Assembly: GCF_020329435.1 (NCBI RefSeq)
Contig: NZ_JAGKJK010000008.1
Coordinates: 248,001-312,000, forward strand
DNA: 64,000 nt
Direction of reading: 5' to 3'
From: Bradyrhizobium hereditatis
GTDB taxonomy: Bacteria > Pseudomonadota > Alphaproteobacteria > Rhizobiales > Xanthobacteraceae
Position numbers and translations under genes: made by a program. The notes beneath the pieces are model-generated. The model was not told the origin of the DNA and did not search any database. It saw only the letters and a program-made list of their open reading frames with translations. Shown here piece after piece: positions 42,229-50,808 of the stretch; position 1 is the first letter of the stretch; each line of letters opens with the position of its first letter.

Positions 42229-43965
42229 ATGACCACGCGATCCATTGGAAAGTTTATGCCGGCGCTCAAGCTGCGCCTCGGCACCAAGGCTGTGATCTCC
42301 GCCATCCTCCTGATTGCGGTGAATACCGCTCTGGTGGTGGGGGCGGCCCATTGGTCGCTGACCTCAGAGTTCGGCGACCGCGCGCTGCGCGACATCGAGA
42401 TCAACCTCCGCACGCTCGGCCTGGCGTTCGCCGAGACCTACAGCGACGCCAAGATCACCATCAAGGACGGGGCCGTCGTTCGCGCCGAAATGCCCAAGAT
42501 GCCGGAGTTCAAGGACCACGCGATCGTCGACCGTGCGGTGGGCTATGCCGGCGGCAACGCGACGCTGTTCGTCTATGACGACGCGAGCAACCAGTTCATT
42601 CGCCGTACCACCAATGTGAAGAAGGAGAACGGCGACCGCGCCGTCGGCACCCAGCTCGCCGCTGACCATCCCGGACAGGCGGTGGTGCGCCGAGGCGAGG
42701 CCTATAAGGGGCCTGCGACGCTGTTCGGCAGGACCTTCATGACGGCCTACTATCCGATCGTGAACTCGGCCGGCAAGGTGATCGGACTTCTTTATGTCGG
42801 CATTCCGATGGCGCACTACGAGTCCATGCTCTCCCATGCCATCCAGAACATGGCCATCGCCGCCGGTGTCGCCGCGCTGCTGGTGATGTTGCTGACCCTG
42901 CTGCTCGTGCGCCGGGTGACTAAGCCGCTGACGTCGGTTACGGCCTCTCTCACCGCCATCGCCAACGGCAATGCCGATGTCGAGATCGACTGCGACGACC
43001 GGATGGACGAGATCGGCGAGATTGCGCGCACCCTCGCGGTATTCAAGAATAATTCGATCGAACGCCGGCGTATGCGCGACGAACAGACTGCGGCCGCCGC
43101 GGCCTCGGCCGAGCAGCGCAAGGCCGAACTGCGCGGCTTCGTTGACGAATTCCAGACGAGCGTCGGCGGCATCATCGACAAGGTGATGAACTCCTCCAGC
43201 GAGTTCGAGCGCGTCGCGCGCCAGCTCACCGATACCGCGCGCACCACGGCAAGCCTGTCGGGCAAATCGGCCGGCGCTTCCGAGACCGCCTCCGAGCATG
43301 TCCGTACCGCGGCGGCGGCTTCCGACGAGCTCTCCAGCTCGATCGCGGAGATCACCCGCCGGGTGCAGGAATCGAACGGCATCGCCGCCGACGCCGTCAA
43401 GCAGGCCGCCGCCACCGACCAGCGCATCAACGAATTGTCGGAAGCCGGCGCCCGGATCGGCGATGTGGTGAAGCTGATCACCTCGATTGCCGAGCAGACC
43501 AATCTCCTGGCGCTCAACGCTACCATTGAAGCGGCGCGGGCAGGGGATGCCGGGCGCGGCTTTGCCGTCGTGGCGCAGGAGGTCAAGAGCCTCGCCGGTC
43601 AGACGGCGAAGGCGACTGAGGAGATCTCCAGCCAGATCGGCAGCATGCAGCTTGCGACCGAAGAGTCGGTCAGCGCGATCAAGGCGATCGGCCAGACCAT
43701 CGAGCGCATCAGCGATATCGCCACCTCGATTTCGGCGGCGGTGGAGCAGCAGCGCGGCGCGACGCAGAACATCGCCCAGAGTGTTCGTGCCGCCGCCAGC
43801 GGCACGGCTGACGTTGCCGCCAATATCCGCCACGCCGCGCAGGGCGCCGAGGAGACCGGCCAGACGTCGAGCCGGATGTTTGCCTCCGCGCAGAATCTGT
43901 CGAGCGAGAGTCTGCATCTGAAGGCCGAGGTCGAAAAATTCCTCGACCGCGTCCGCGCAGCCTGA
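42229..43965 (+). CDS. Methyl-accepting chemotaxis protein
   Basis: Chemoreceptor of 578 residues from ATG 42229, behind GGGGGATTTCTCATT. Transmembrane helix 1 (about 17-40), a single Cache-type sensory domain (about 42-200), transmembrane helix 2 (about 208-228), HAMP, and a cytoplasmic signalling domain whose hairpin tip is IAEQTNLLALNATIEAARAG. No C-terminal CheR-binding pentapeptide is present. No che operon is in the window. The ligand is unknown; such Cache domains often bind small acids. Confidence 0.94.
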   Translation: MTTRSIGKFMPALKLRLGTKAVISAILLIAVNTALVVGAAHWSLTSEFGDRALRDIEINLRTLGLAFAETYSDAKITIKDGAVVRAEMPKMPEFKDHAIVDRAVGYAGGNATLFVYDDASNQFIRRTTNVKKENGDRAVGTQLAADHPGQAVVRRGEAYKGPATLFGRTFMTAYYPIVNSAGKVIGLLYVGIPMAHYESMLSHAIQNMAIAAGVAALLVMLLTLLLVRRVTKPLTSVTASLTAIANGNADVEIDCDDRMDEIGEIARTLAVFKNNSIERRRMRDEQTAAAAASAEQRKAELRGFVDEFQTSVGGIIDKVMNSSSEFERVARQLTDTARTTASLSGKSAGASETASEHVRTAAAASDELSSSIAEITRRVQESNGIAADAVKQAAATDQRINELSEAGARIGDVVKLITSIAEQTNLLALNATIEAARAGDAGRGFAVVAQEVKSLAGQTAKATEEISSQIGSMQLATEESVSAIKAIGQTIERISDIATSISAAVEQQRGATQNIAQSVRAAASGTADVAANIRHAAQGAEETGQTSSRMFASAQNLSSESLHLKAEVEKFLDRVRAA

Positions 43966-44062
43966 GCACGGGCGGCGGCGCATCACGCCGCCGATGAAAC
44001 CTGAGGTGACGGCGGTCTCGTCGACTGCTCGTGGCGGATTGGGTTGCCAACCGTTGAGCCTG

Positions 44063-44162
44063 TCATTCCGGGATGGTGCGTTAGCACCGAACTCTGGTGC
44101 GCAATTGCGCACCAGAGAATCTCGAGGCCCGGGTCTGGTGCTTGCGCACCATCCCGGGATGA
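44063..44162. repeat. Palindromic intergenic repeat, family G
   Basis: TCATTCCGGGATGGTGCG and its inverted copy CGCACCATCCCGGGATGA, with inner CTCTGGTGCGCAATTGCGCA. It lies between the chemoreceptor and the peroxiredoxin. Confidence 0.8.
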
Positions 44163-44172
44163 TCGCTAGCGG

Positions 44173-44832
44173 TCACTTCGGTTGGGGCACGATCCGGATG
44201 TACGGCTTCGGCGCCTTCCAGCCGTCCGGATAGATCGTCTTCGCCTCCTCATCGCTGACCGAGCCCGCGATGATGACGTCCTCGCCCTGCTTCCAGTCGG
44301 CCGGCGTCGCGACGCGATGCTTTGCGGTCAGCTGCAGCGAGTCGATCGCGCGCAGGATCTCCTGGAAGTTGCGGCCGGTGGTCATCGGATAGACGATCGT
44401 CAGCTTGATCTTCTTGTCGGGGCCGATCACGATCGCGTTGCGGACGGTCTGGTTGTCCGCAGGCGTGCGGGTGAGGGGATCGCCCGAGGTCGAAGCCGGC
44501 AGCATCTCGTAAAGCTTCGAGACGTTGAAATCGGTATCGGCGATCATCGGATAGTTCGGCGCAGCACCCTGCGTCTCCTTGATGTCCTCCGACCATTTGG
44601 CATGGCGGTCGACAGGATCGACGCTCAGGCCAATCAGCTTGACGCCGCGCTTGTCGAATTCCGGTTTCAGCTTGGCGAGCAAGCCGAGCTCGGTGGTGCA
44701 GACCGGGGTGAAATCCTTGGGGTGCGAGAACAGCATCGCCCAGCTATTTCCGATCCAGTCGTGGAATTTAATTTTGCCCTCGGTGGTTTCGGCTTCGAAA
44801 TCGGGGGCAACCGCGCCTATCGGGAGTGCCAT
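44173..44832 (-). CDS. 1-Cys peroxiredoxin (Prx6 type)
   Basis: A 219-residue thiol peroxidase. The peroxidatic Cys is Cys45 in KDFTPVCTTELG. The protein has no other Cys, so it is a 1-Cys Prx that needs an external reductant. The Prx6-specific long C-terminus with TPADWKQGEDVIIA and the PMTTGRNFQEILR loop is present. It reduces H2O2 and alkyl peroxides in the cytoplasm. It stands alone; an OxyR-type control cannot be seen. Start ATG 44832 is clear from conservation. Confidence 0.95.
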   Translation of the reverse strand: MALPIGAVAPDFEAETTEGKIKFHDWIGNSWAMLFSHPKDFTPVCTTELGLLAKLKPEFDKRGVKLIGLSVDPVDRHAKWSEDIKETQGAAPNYPMIADTDFNVSKLYEMLPASTSGDPLTRTPADNQTVRNAIVIGPDKKIKLTIVYPMTTGRNFQEILRAIDSLQLTAKHRVATPADWKQGEDVIIAGSVSDEEAKTIYPDGWKAPKPYIRIVPQPK

Positions 44833-45294
44833 GGTTTTACCTCATGTTGTTCAAGTTACTGGGAAATTCGTCTCTAAGATTATAGGAGTGTGAAGCGGTT
44901 AAGTGAACCGGTTGGCGCAAAAGGTGAGATCCTTCTCCGCGAGCCCGGAACTCCTAGCATCTTCTTTTGGTCCGCGCCTCTGCGACGAAAAGAACCGGCA
45001 GCTCCAACGTCGAACAAAAGCGCCAGGATTCGCAGGCTATGGGGCTGTTTGGTCGCGATCTTTTCATCGCCATTCCACCTTTTTGCCGTCGCTGCCCCGA
45101 TATTGCCTTTTATGGCCCGCATCACGCCCGGCCGCTTTGCACCCGGGAGTGCATTGACCTGAACCGTGACCGACATCACAGCGACCAATTGGCAACCATG
45201 TAAAAAACTCGGAATGCGGGTTTCGAATCGTTAACCGTCCGTTCATGCCCCGCATGGAAATGCTGGACTGGAATTGAAATTGAGAAGTGCAACT
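44833..45294. other. Intergenic stretch between divergent genes, nothing certain
   Basis: About 460 bp between the peroxiredoxin and the next plus-strand gene. Open frames such as 44890-45162 lack ribosome sites and family patterns. CGTTAACCGTCCGTTCATG near 45230 resembles a weak CtrA site (6 of 8 fixed positions). Confidence 0.4.
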
Positions 45295-45864
45295 ATGTCT
45301 GCCGCAACTGCCGCTGAAATATCTGGCGCCCTTCAACCGACCTGCCGCAAGACCGCCGCTCATGCGCTCACCATCGTGCGCGACGGCGTGATCACCGGCG
45401 AGGGCCCCACCACCAAGGGCCGTATCCATTTTTCCCGCGCACTCGATGCCGATGACGCCGCCTGGTGCGCGCGCATCCTGACGGACAGCGCGGTCGAGCA
45501 TGAGCCGGTGAGCCGCGCCGAAATCGAGGCGCTGTTCGAAATCAGCGATGCCGCTGCCGAGCGCACCGACGACGGCCGGTTCGACGATCTCCTGGCCAAG
45601 GCGGTCGCCCATCATGCCGCCTCGGAGTCCGGCCTGCCGGTGCCGCCGCGCACGGTCGCGCTGTCGCCCGATACCGACATCGAGAGCTGGGCGCCGATGA
45701 AGGCGGCCAATATCGACACCTCGGTGCTGGAATGGATTGCCAAGCAGATGCGCGGCAAGCGCCACAGCAACCGTCGTCTTGCAGCGCTGGTCGCGACGCT
45801 GATCGGCGCCGCCGCTCTGCCGCTCGCGCAGCTGCCGGGCATGCTGGATATGGGAATGCTGTAA
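45295..45864 (+). CDS. Membrane-associated protein, unknown function
   Basis: A 189-residue protein. Central region with GRIHFSRALDADDAAWCARIL and EIEALFEISDAAAERTDDGR (acidic, helical). The C-terminus has LEWIAKQMRGKRHSNRRL then a hydrophobic segment LAALVATLIGAAALPLAQL, probably one transmembrane helix. ATG 45295 is preferred over TTG 45274. A terminator follows closely, so it is probably monocistronic. No family recognised. Confidence 0.7.
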   Translation: MSAATAAEISGALQPTCRKTAAHALTIVRDGVITGEGPTTKGRIHFSRALDADDAAWCARILTDSAVEHEPVSRAEIEALFEISDAAAERTDDGRFDDLLAKAVAHHAASESGLPVPPRTVALSPDTDIESWAPMKAANIDTSVLEWIAKQMRGKRHSNRRLAALVATLIGAAALPLAQLPGMLDMGML

Positions 45865-45890
45865 GTTCATCCGGTGATCATCGGTTTCAA

Positions 45891-45919
45891 AGACGGCGGG
45901 GTAGGGCCCCGCCGTTTTT
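45891..45919 (+). terminator. Rho-independent terminator
   Basis: A 9-bp stem ACGGCGGGG / CCCCGCCGT (45893-45901 with 45907-45915) and a run of T after it, 30 bp past the stop at 45864. Confidence 0.9.
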
Positions 45920-45975
45920 GTTTGGCGCTTTGCATATCACGCGAGCGCAGGACGCAGTACGCCGCGGCCTCTCAC

Positions 45976-46053
45976 CGTCATTGCGAGCGCAGCGAAGCAA
46001 TCCATAGCTCGACGCGGGGATAGATGGATTGCTTCGCTGCGCTCGCAATGACG
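45976..46053. repeat. Palindromic intergenic repeat, family B copy 2
   Basis: CGTCATTGCGAGCGCAGCG ... CGCTGCGCTCGCAATGACG; same family as 14825-14909 and 60787-60899. Confidence 0.85.
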
Positions 46054-46074
46054 CCGAGACAGCGACACACACAT

Positions 46075-46638
46075 TGCTGTCATCCCCCGCGCATGCTGGG
46101 GATCCAGTACGCCGCGGCTTCTCGGTTCTGTCACTGCTGTCGCTGGAATACTGAGTAACCCGCCTTCGCGGGTGACGACGACTGAGTATGGCTTCGCGAT
46201 CTCGCGACATGTTTGCCCGAGGTTTGCTTGATAACTTCCCGCCCGCTTATCAGAGGGCGCAGGGAAGACCGGGTGCTGGCTGCACCCGCGGTCTCGTGTG
46301 CCGTTGCGCATAGCAAGAAGCGCACACGAGCATACAGGTACAGCGGAAACACTCCGGCCTTCCCTGCGCAATGGCTTTACGGCTTACTTCGTGCTCTCCC
46401 TGGTGAACGGCTCTTTTGCCACCATCGCTACGCAGGGACTCCCGCGCAACTTAACGCCAGCACCGCGGCGTCCAGACCACACGACTTCGCCGTACGCCTC
46501 CGGCGCGTACGTCTAGCGCGCCATCAGCGTCCATCGCATCTCACCGCGCGTTCGTGACGTCGCGAGCGCCCCTCATCTGCAATGAGACGAGCGGAGTTAT
46601 GCGACTGATTTGGGTGAGAACGGAAGCGGAATATTTTC
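46075..46638 (-). repeat. Large dispersed noncoding repeat, copy 2 (inverted)
   Basis: Reverse-complement copy of 23251-23830. Shared blocks include GGGGATCCAGTACGCCGCGG at the left, CTCGCGACATGTTTGCCCGA, CAATGGCTTTACGGCTTAC and CGGAAGCGGAATATTTT at the right. It ends about 24 bp before the stop of an AraC fragment. Confidence 0.85.
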
Positions 46639-46661
46639 GCGCGAACGGCTGGACACAACAT

Positions 46662-47003
46662 CTAGCTGATTTGCCCTTGTGCCAGGTCAAGCTGCGGCCG
46701 GTGCCGCTGCCGCGTTTCGGACGGGTACTCGCCGAACAGTTGATGATAGTAGCCGGCAAACCGGCCGAGGTTCTGGAAGCCGAACTGCAAGGCGATATCC
46801 GAGATCGTCCGGACATCGTGTGACGCGCGCAGGATGGTGTGGACGGCACACAGCCGGCGGTGAAGGAAAGCGATCGGGCCGGTCCCGAGCGCCTCGTGAA
46901 ACGCGCGATGCAGCGTGCGTCGCGACACGTGGAGTTGGCTGCAGATCTGGGAGATGTGGACAGGCTCTGTGGGCCGTGCGTCCAGACAATCCTCGACCTG
47001 TCT
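46662..47003 (-). pseudogene. AraC family regulator, C-terminal fragment only
   Basis: The frame encodes VEDCLDARPTEPVHISQICS, then VSRRTLHRAFHEALGTGPIA and ISDIALQFGFQNLGRFAGYY, the two helix-turn-helix units of an AraC domain, and ends naturally near LDLAQGQIS. Upstream, a stop precedes this in frame within a few codons and no N-terminal ligand domain exists. An internal ATG at 46928 could start an 88-residue piece, but it would lack the first helix-turn-helix helix. It is probably a decayed remnant next to the large repeat. Confidence 0.7.
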
Positions 47004-47064
47004 TACGATTTACATCGCTTAGAGATTGCGGAACGGTCGCGATTTGTGAGTTACGCGCGATCCG

Positions 47065-47463
47065 CTAATTCAGTTTGCTCTTCTGGGCATCGGGCGATGG
47101 ATGTGTGGCCTTTGCCGAATTCCGCGCCTCCATCCGGTCAGCCAGCATCTGAAGCTCATCCGCAAGAACGGTCTCTTTCGGAACCGGATAATCATGGGAA
47201 ATGCGATCATTCATATAGACGCGGAAAAGCACTTCTTCCGCAGTCTCAACGATCTGCACTCTGTCAATGCCGGGAAGGGCCATGCTGTCTGCGGCCGGAC
47301 TTCCAATCGCCTCCTCTAACGAGGTCCTCAACGCACCGATAAGGTCTGCCGTCTCTATTGTGCTTAGAGCGATTTCGTGTTCACCGCGCTCATCGGTGAA
47401 CCCAATAATCACCCTTCCATCCCGTGAATCCGTATAGGTTAGTTTCATAATCTTGGCTCTCAT
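47065..47463 (-). CDS. Small conserved protein, unknown function
   Basis: A 132-residue cytoplasmic protein. It starts KLTYTDSRDGRVIIGFTDERG (ATG 47448, or 47463 with three more codons), with an Ile/Val-rich beta pattern through DLIGALRTSLEEAI, VQIVETAEEVLFRVYM and YPVPKETVLADELQML, and a charged disordered tail. No signal or known motif. Isolated between an AraC fragment and a gene-poor stretch. Confidence 0.65.
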   Translation of the reverse strand: MRAKIMKLTYTDSRDGRVIIGFTDERGEHEIALSTIETADLIGALRTSLEEAIGSPAADSMALPGIDRVQIVETAEEVLFRVYMNDRISHDYPVPKETVLADELQMLADRMEARNSAKATHPSPDAQKSKLN

Positions 47464-47857
47464 TAAGGCCCCACAACCTTACTACGATAAATGCTTCTGC
47501 CAATAACCCGCGAAGTCAGCGGTCGTGAACGTTGCCGTTCCCGACCGCGTTCTCGCCAACGCTAACCGCGTTATCGATTGATTGCGCTCGCTCATTTTGC
47601 AACGCTCGGAGATCTGCCGTTGGCGCCGAGCCGATCGATGCGTAAGCCATAAGCATGTCGACTGTCTCGGGTGGACTGGACGTTAGCCCGCGTTCGTCAT
47701 AACCGCCGCCTGTTGGCCCAAAGCGGCGGTCCCGAATTGTCCGCTCTCGCGTCGCTGTTGAGGGCTAAGCAGACTTGCACGGTGTGCTCGATTCTGGCGC
47801 GTTCACATCGAGATAATTCGGTAGATGAATTGAGCGCGCCTTAGTGGTCGGGCCGCC
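47464..47857. other. Gene-poor stretch with one doubtful small ORF
   Basis: About 390 bp. On the minus strand 47516-47656 could encode 46 residues (LMAYASIGSAPTADLRALQ and onward), and the open frame extends upstream to a stop near 47764 without a start. No good ribosome site. I see no other structure. Confidence 0.35.
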
Positions 47858-48022
47858 TCACTGCGGCCAATCCTTGCAGAGCTTGATTACGATCATGGTC
47901 AGCGAGCCGATTGCGATCACCACCGGGCAGATAAACGGCAACTCTTCCAGCAGGCCGACAAGGGCCGCCCGGACGCGGAGAGTTTTCTTCATATGCGCGA
48001 AGCGCCAGCCTGCCACACCCAT
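47858..48022 (-). CDS. 54-residue single-pass membrane protein
   Basis: A small ORF with GGAGATGTCCG before ATG 48022. After GVAGWRFAHMKKTLRVRA come LVGLLEELPFICPVVIAIG and SLTMIVIKLC, one or two hydrophobic segments; the end is KDWPQ. The ATG at 47992 would give a 44-residue form beginning MKKTLRV. No family recognised. Codon use and the ribosome site support it; absence of close neighbours leaves the role open. Confidence 0.45.
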   Translation of the reverse strand: MGVAGWRFAHMKKTLRVRAALVGLLEELPFICPVVIAIGSLTMIVIKLCKDWPQ

Positions 48023-48328
48023 CGGACATCTCCGTTTGGCCCCCAGCAGTCTGCGGTCTGATTCTTCAACGCGAAGCGAACCCGGGCTATAGCCAGTTCG
48101 GGTGTTCCCTTGATCAAGGTGAAGAAACCCTTGCAGCGTCGTAGGTCATAGGGCGGCCCGCGTTGCCAACTTGAGTGCAGCCCGTTTTGGCGCAAACCGG
48201 ACATTTGGCCGACCCAAAGTCTCAGAAGGGTAATGAACAGACATAGTCAAGAGAAGCCTCCGGCATTAAGCTCACGGGGCCACGCAAGCACGCATCAGCG
48301 GGGCTCGGACAACTGGCGGCGGTGATGC
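48023..48328. other. Intergenic stretch, nothing recognised
   Basis: About 306 bp upstream of the 54-residue ORF and downstream of the 48329 gene. Open frames have no ribosome sites. Confidence 0.4.
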
Positions 48329-48907
48329 TCATCGGGTCTTTATCGCCGCGCAGAACTGTTCCGTGACCGCCGCCGTTTCCTCGGTGATGTTCCAGCCGTT
48401 CGTCTCGGCGTTTTCCTTGGCCAACTTTTGCTCGGTCTGAAGCATCTTTTTGATATGCGCGTACGGCTTCCAGTCGGCCTTGGACAGTTTGGCGGGAGGC
48501 GCGCCGCAGACGTTGTGGGCAATCGCTTTCTGCACACTGGTGCTGACGTCGCTCATGTGGCCCTCGACCACGGCGGTGAAGCGCGCCTTGGTGTATTGGC
48601 TGTTGGCTGCGATGAAGTCCTTGCAGAAGGCGACCCGTTGACCTCCGTCGCGGGCCTTGATGTAGGCCGTCTGCGTTTCGTAATGGACGCGGTAGGCGAG
48701 TTTGTTGGCGTTCGGGTCGGATTTCGCCGCTTCGAGCATGGCACGGTGGTCCCCCAAGGTGGCGTCATTGATCCTTAGGTCACACACTTTGGCGAGGGAC
48801 ACGACCGGAACGTAGGCCCGCACCTTGGCTTCCAAGGCATCGTTGGCGTGCGCAACTGGTGCGAACAGGCTGGCGGCGATTGCGAAAGCAGCGAGACAGC
48901 GCATCAT
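48329..48907 (-). CDS. Exported helical protein, unknown function
   Basis: A 192-residue protein from ATG 48907 (GGAG ten bases before), with signal peptide MRCLAAFAIAASLFAPVAHA. The mature part is helical with four Cys (KVCDLRI, VAFCKDF, HNVCGAPP, EQFCAAI), giving two probable disulfides, and ends IKTR. No recognised domain. ATG 48928 and 48916 are other starts in frame. The protein lies 220 bp upstream of, and divergent from, the CsbD gene. Confidence 0.72.
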   Translation of the reverse strand: MMRCLAAFAIAASLFAPVAHANDALEAKVRAYVPVVSLAKVCDLRINDATLGDHRAMLEAAKSDPNANKLAYRVHYETQTAYIKARDGGQRVAFCKDFIAANSQYTKARFTAVVEGHMSDVSTSVQKAIAHNVCGAPPAKLSKADWKPYAHIKKMLQTEQKLAKENAETNGWNITEETAAVTEQFCAAIKTR

Positions 48908-49128
48908 TGGTGACATGCTCCAGATCACCGAACAGCGAGCGGTGGCGGGGTTGGGATCGTGGTGGCCGACCGCACACCAGCGCGCCGACCCAGCAGCGAA
49001 GCGTCCAGCCCAGAAAGCGGGTGAGCAACTTACCGCACGAATTCCTTGCGCGGAACCCGCCTCAAGCCATGATCTGGCACATGAAACATTGCAAGCCCAG
49101 CGCCGTTCTTCGTTGGAAGGAGGCTGTT

Positions 49129-49389
49129 ATGAGCAAGTTCCACGAAAAAGCCGAGGCGCAGACTAAGCAGATCATTGGGCAGATGCTCGGGGATGAACTG
49201 CTGGTGCGGGAAGGCAAGGAGCAGCAGCGACAAGCGAGCGAGGCGCCATCACCCGGCGGCAAGGACGGTGATAATGATCAGGGCATCGTTCGCGACGAAC
49301 GCGGACAGGAGCAACCCCGGGACAAGGAGCGCGCGCAACGCGTGAGCCGGATCGACAAAGGCGGCGATCCGCCGGGAAAAAAGGTTTAG
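49129..49389 (+). CDS. CsbD-like stress protein
   Basis: An 86-residue hydrophilic protein. It starts SKFHEKAEAQTKQIIGQMLG, then DELLVREGKEQQ, the CsbD consensus (helix, GQ-x-x-GD, EGK-x-Q), and has a charged disordered C-terminal tail (GKDGDNDQGIVRDERGQEQP). CsbD proteins are general-stress proteins of unknown molecular role. GGAAGGAGGCTGTT precedes ATG 49129, so the longer open frame is not used. A 20-bp direct repeat pair and a terminator follow. Confidence 0.85.
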   Translation: MSKFHEKAEAQTKQIIGQMLGDELLVREGKEQQRQASEAPSPGGKDGDNDQGIVRDERGQEQPRDKERAQRVSRIDKGGDPPGKKV

Positions 49390-49435
49390 GCGACATCTGC
49401 AATCGCCATGCGCAGCCCTGACGATGCGTGTCGAT

Positions 49436-49479
49436 CGTATGGAGATTGCAATTGATACTCGTATGGAGATTGCAATTGA
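49436..49479. repeat. Two direct 20-bp repeats, 24-bp spacing
   Basis: CGTATGGAGATTGCAATTGA occurs at 49436-49455 and 49460-49479 with TACT between. Each copy contains the palindromic ATTGCAAT. They lie between the CsbD gene and its terminator. Confidence 0.75.
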
Positions 49480-49484
49480 GACAA

Positions 49485-49512
49485 AGAGAGGCGGCCGTGA
49501 AGCCGCCTCTCT
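49485..49512. terminator. Terminator between convergent genes
   Basis: Perfect 11-bp stem AGAGAGGCGGC / GCCGCCTCTCT with loop CGTGAA, then TCTTTG. It separates CsbD from the Gly/Tyr-rich exported protein. Confidence 0.8.
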
Positions 49513-49536
49513 TCTTTGCGCAACGGCGCTGTGCGA

Positions 49537-49893
49537 TCACTGACAGATGTGGCGACGGCCGTCCCCGCCTATGAACGTCGTGCCAGGCTGACAGACGAAG
49601 CCGCTGTTGTAGCCGCCGTAATAACCCCGGCCGTAGTAGTACCCGTCATTATAGGCGTAGACGTCGTTTCTGAATGGCGCGGTCGCAATCGCGCCGGCTG
49701 TGCCGATCGCGCCGCCCACAACGCCGGCGGCTACATCAGCCGGCCAGAATCCACTGTGATAGTGATAGACCCGTTGCTGGGTCTGCGTCTGACGGATGGC
49801 GTCGGACCTTCCGTGAGCATCCTGCGCCAGCGCCGGCGCCGCGAGCGCCGTGGAAAGAACTGCGGCTGCGGTCAGGAACTTCCAGTTCATCAT
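49537..49893 (-). CDS. Exported Gly/Tyr-rich protein
   Basis: A 118-residue protein with signal peptide (WKFLTAAAVLSTALAAPALA). The mature part has QTQTQQRVYHYHSGFWP, a hydrophobic GVVGGAIGTAGAIATAPF that could insert in a membrane, and a Gly/Tyr-rich end, YYYGRGYYGGYNSGFVC, with FIGGDGRRHICQ. GGAGG before ATG 49893 sets the start. The C-terminal RRHICQ matches the end of the protein at 40848 (RRHPCY). Function unknown. Confidence 0.8.
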   Translation of the reverse strand: MMNWKFLTAAAVLSTALAAPALAQDAHGRSDAIRQTQTQQRVYHYHSGFWPADVAAGVVGGAIGTAGAIATAPFRNDVYAYNDGYYYGRGYYGGYNSGFVCQPGTTFIGGDGRRHICQ

Positions 49894-50243
49894 TTGCCTC
49901 CGTTCTTGTGATTTGGCTGGAGTGACGTGGGGCCAACGAAGAGCGATAACGGCCGTTCCGATATCGTGATCAGCCGATCTCAAACGGATGTGAGATTTCG
50001 GTTCCGGTTTCATGCTGTGAAACATGCAGCCGTCGTTAGGTCGCTGAGGCTTTGGGTCATCTGCTGTTCCGCGCGAACCCGATGCCCTGAAGGCCGAGGC
50101 GGTGAACAGCGGCGGGTGTCATAGGCGGCTTCGGGCCGAGCCTTAGGAAGGGAGCCTTGGGAACGATGTCATTCACTGCCCATTGAGGTGGGAAAAGGCC
50201 GGCACCAGAGACGCAGCCCGCCCGATCGCATACGAGGTTTCCT
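49894..50243. other. Intergenic stretch between divergent genes, nothing recognised
   Basis: About 350 bp. It contains both promoters; open frames lack family patterns. Confidence 0.4.
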
Positions 50244-50690
50244 ATGAAAAGCAAACGCGTCGGCGCCGACGAGGAGGCGCAGGTTCATGTCGTGATTTTG
50301 GATACAGGCGAGGAAGCATTCGAAGCGCTGACCCGCTTCGCCAATGAAGCGGGGATTTCCGCGGCGTCGCTAACGGCGATCGGCGCTTTCGAACGGGCTA
50401 CCGTCGGCTGGTTCGACATCGCATCGAAGAGCTACCGCAAGATCGAGGTCAATGAACAGTGCGAGGTTCTCAGCGCGATCGGGGACGTCGCGCTCGGCGA
50501 TGACGGAAAGCCCAGTCTGCATGTCCACATCGTGCTTGGGCTTGCCGACGGCTCGACCCGCGGCGGCCACCTCCTGGAAGGCATGGTGAGACCGACGCTC
50601 GAAGTGGTGCTGACCGAGGTGCCGTCAATGTTGCGACGAAGGAAGCGGCCGGAGTTCGGCATTGCGCTGATCGATCTTGGAAGCGGGTGA
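50244..50690 (+). CDS. PPC (DUF296) domain protein
   Basis: A 148-residue protein of the PPC/DUF296 fold, which occurs in plant AT-hook DNA-binding proteins and in bacterial single-domain proteins. Visible motif: ALTRFANEAGISAASLTAIG (about 29-48), then LSAIGDVALGDDGKPSLHVH, with the conserved GDGKPxxHxH pattern (LHVHIVLG), and GGHLLEGMVRPTLEVVL. The His residues in LHVHI could bind metal. It may act as a trimer. Function in bacteria is unknown. It is isolated. Confidence 0.88.
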   Translation: MKSKRVGADEEAQVHVVILDTGEEAFEALTRFANEAGISAASLTAIGAFERATVGWFDIASKSYRKIEVNEQCEVLSAIGDVALGDDGKPSLHVHIVLGLADGSTRGGHLLEGMVRPTLEVVLTEVPSMLRRRKRPEFGIALIDLGSG

Positions 50691-50766
50691 GGCGGAGGCA
50701 TGGCCTTGCGGCGCGCGCCGCTGCTGCTCGCGATCTCGCTCCGATCCCTTCGGATCAAAATAAAAG

Positions 50767-50808
50767 GAGCCCCGCCAATCCCGTCCATGGGATTTTTCTG
50801 CGGGGCTC
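50767..50808. terminator. Composite hairpin after the PPC gene
   Basis: An outer 9-bp stem GAGCCCCGC / GCGGGGCTC encloses an inner AATCCC / GGGATT hairpin. No clear T-run after it. It may be a terminator or an RNA structure. Confidence 0.5.

Noticed and set aside
44890..45162. 90-codon plus-strand open frame
   Set aside because: No ribosome site, no recognised pattern, overlapping frames equally open. Left as intergenic.
45230..45250. Possible weak CtrA site TTAACCGTCCGTTCA
   Set aside because: Two of eight fixed positions differ; too weak alone.
47516..47656. 46-codon minus ORF
   Set aside because: No ribosome site and the frame continues upstream without a start; noted only as doubtful.
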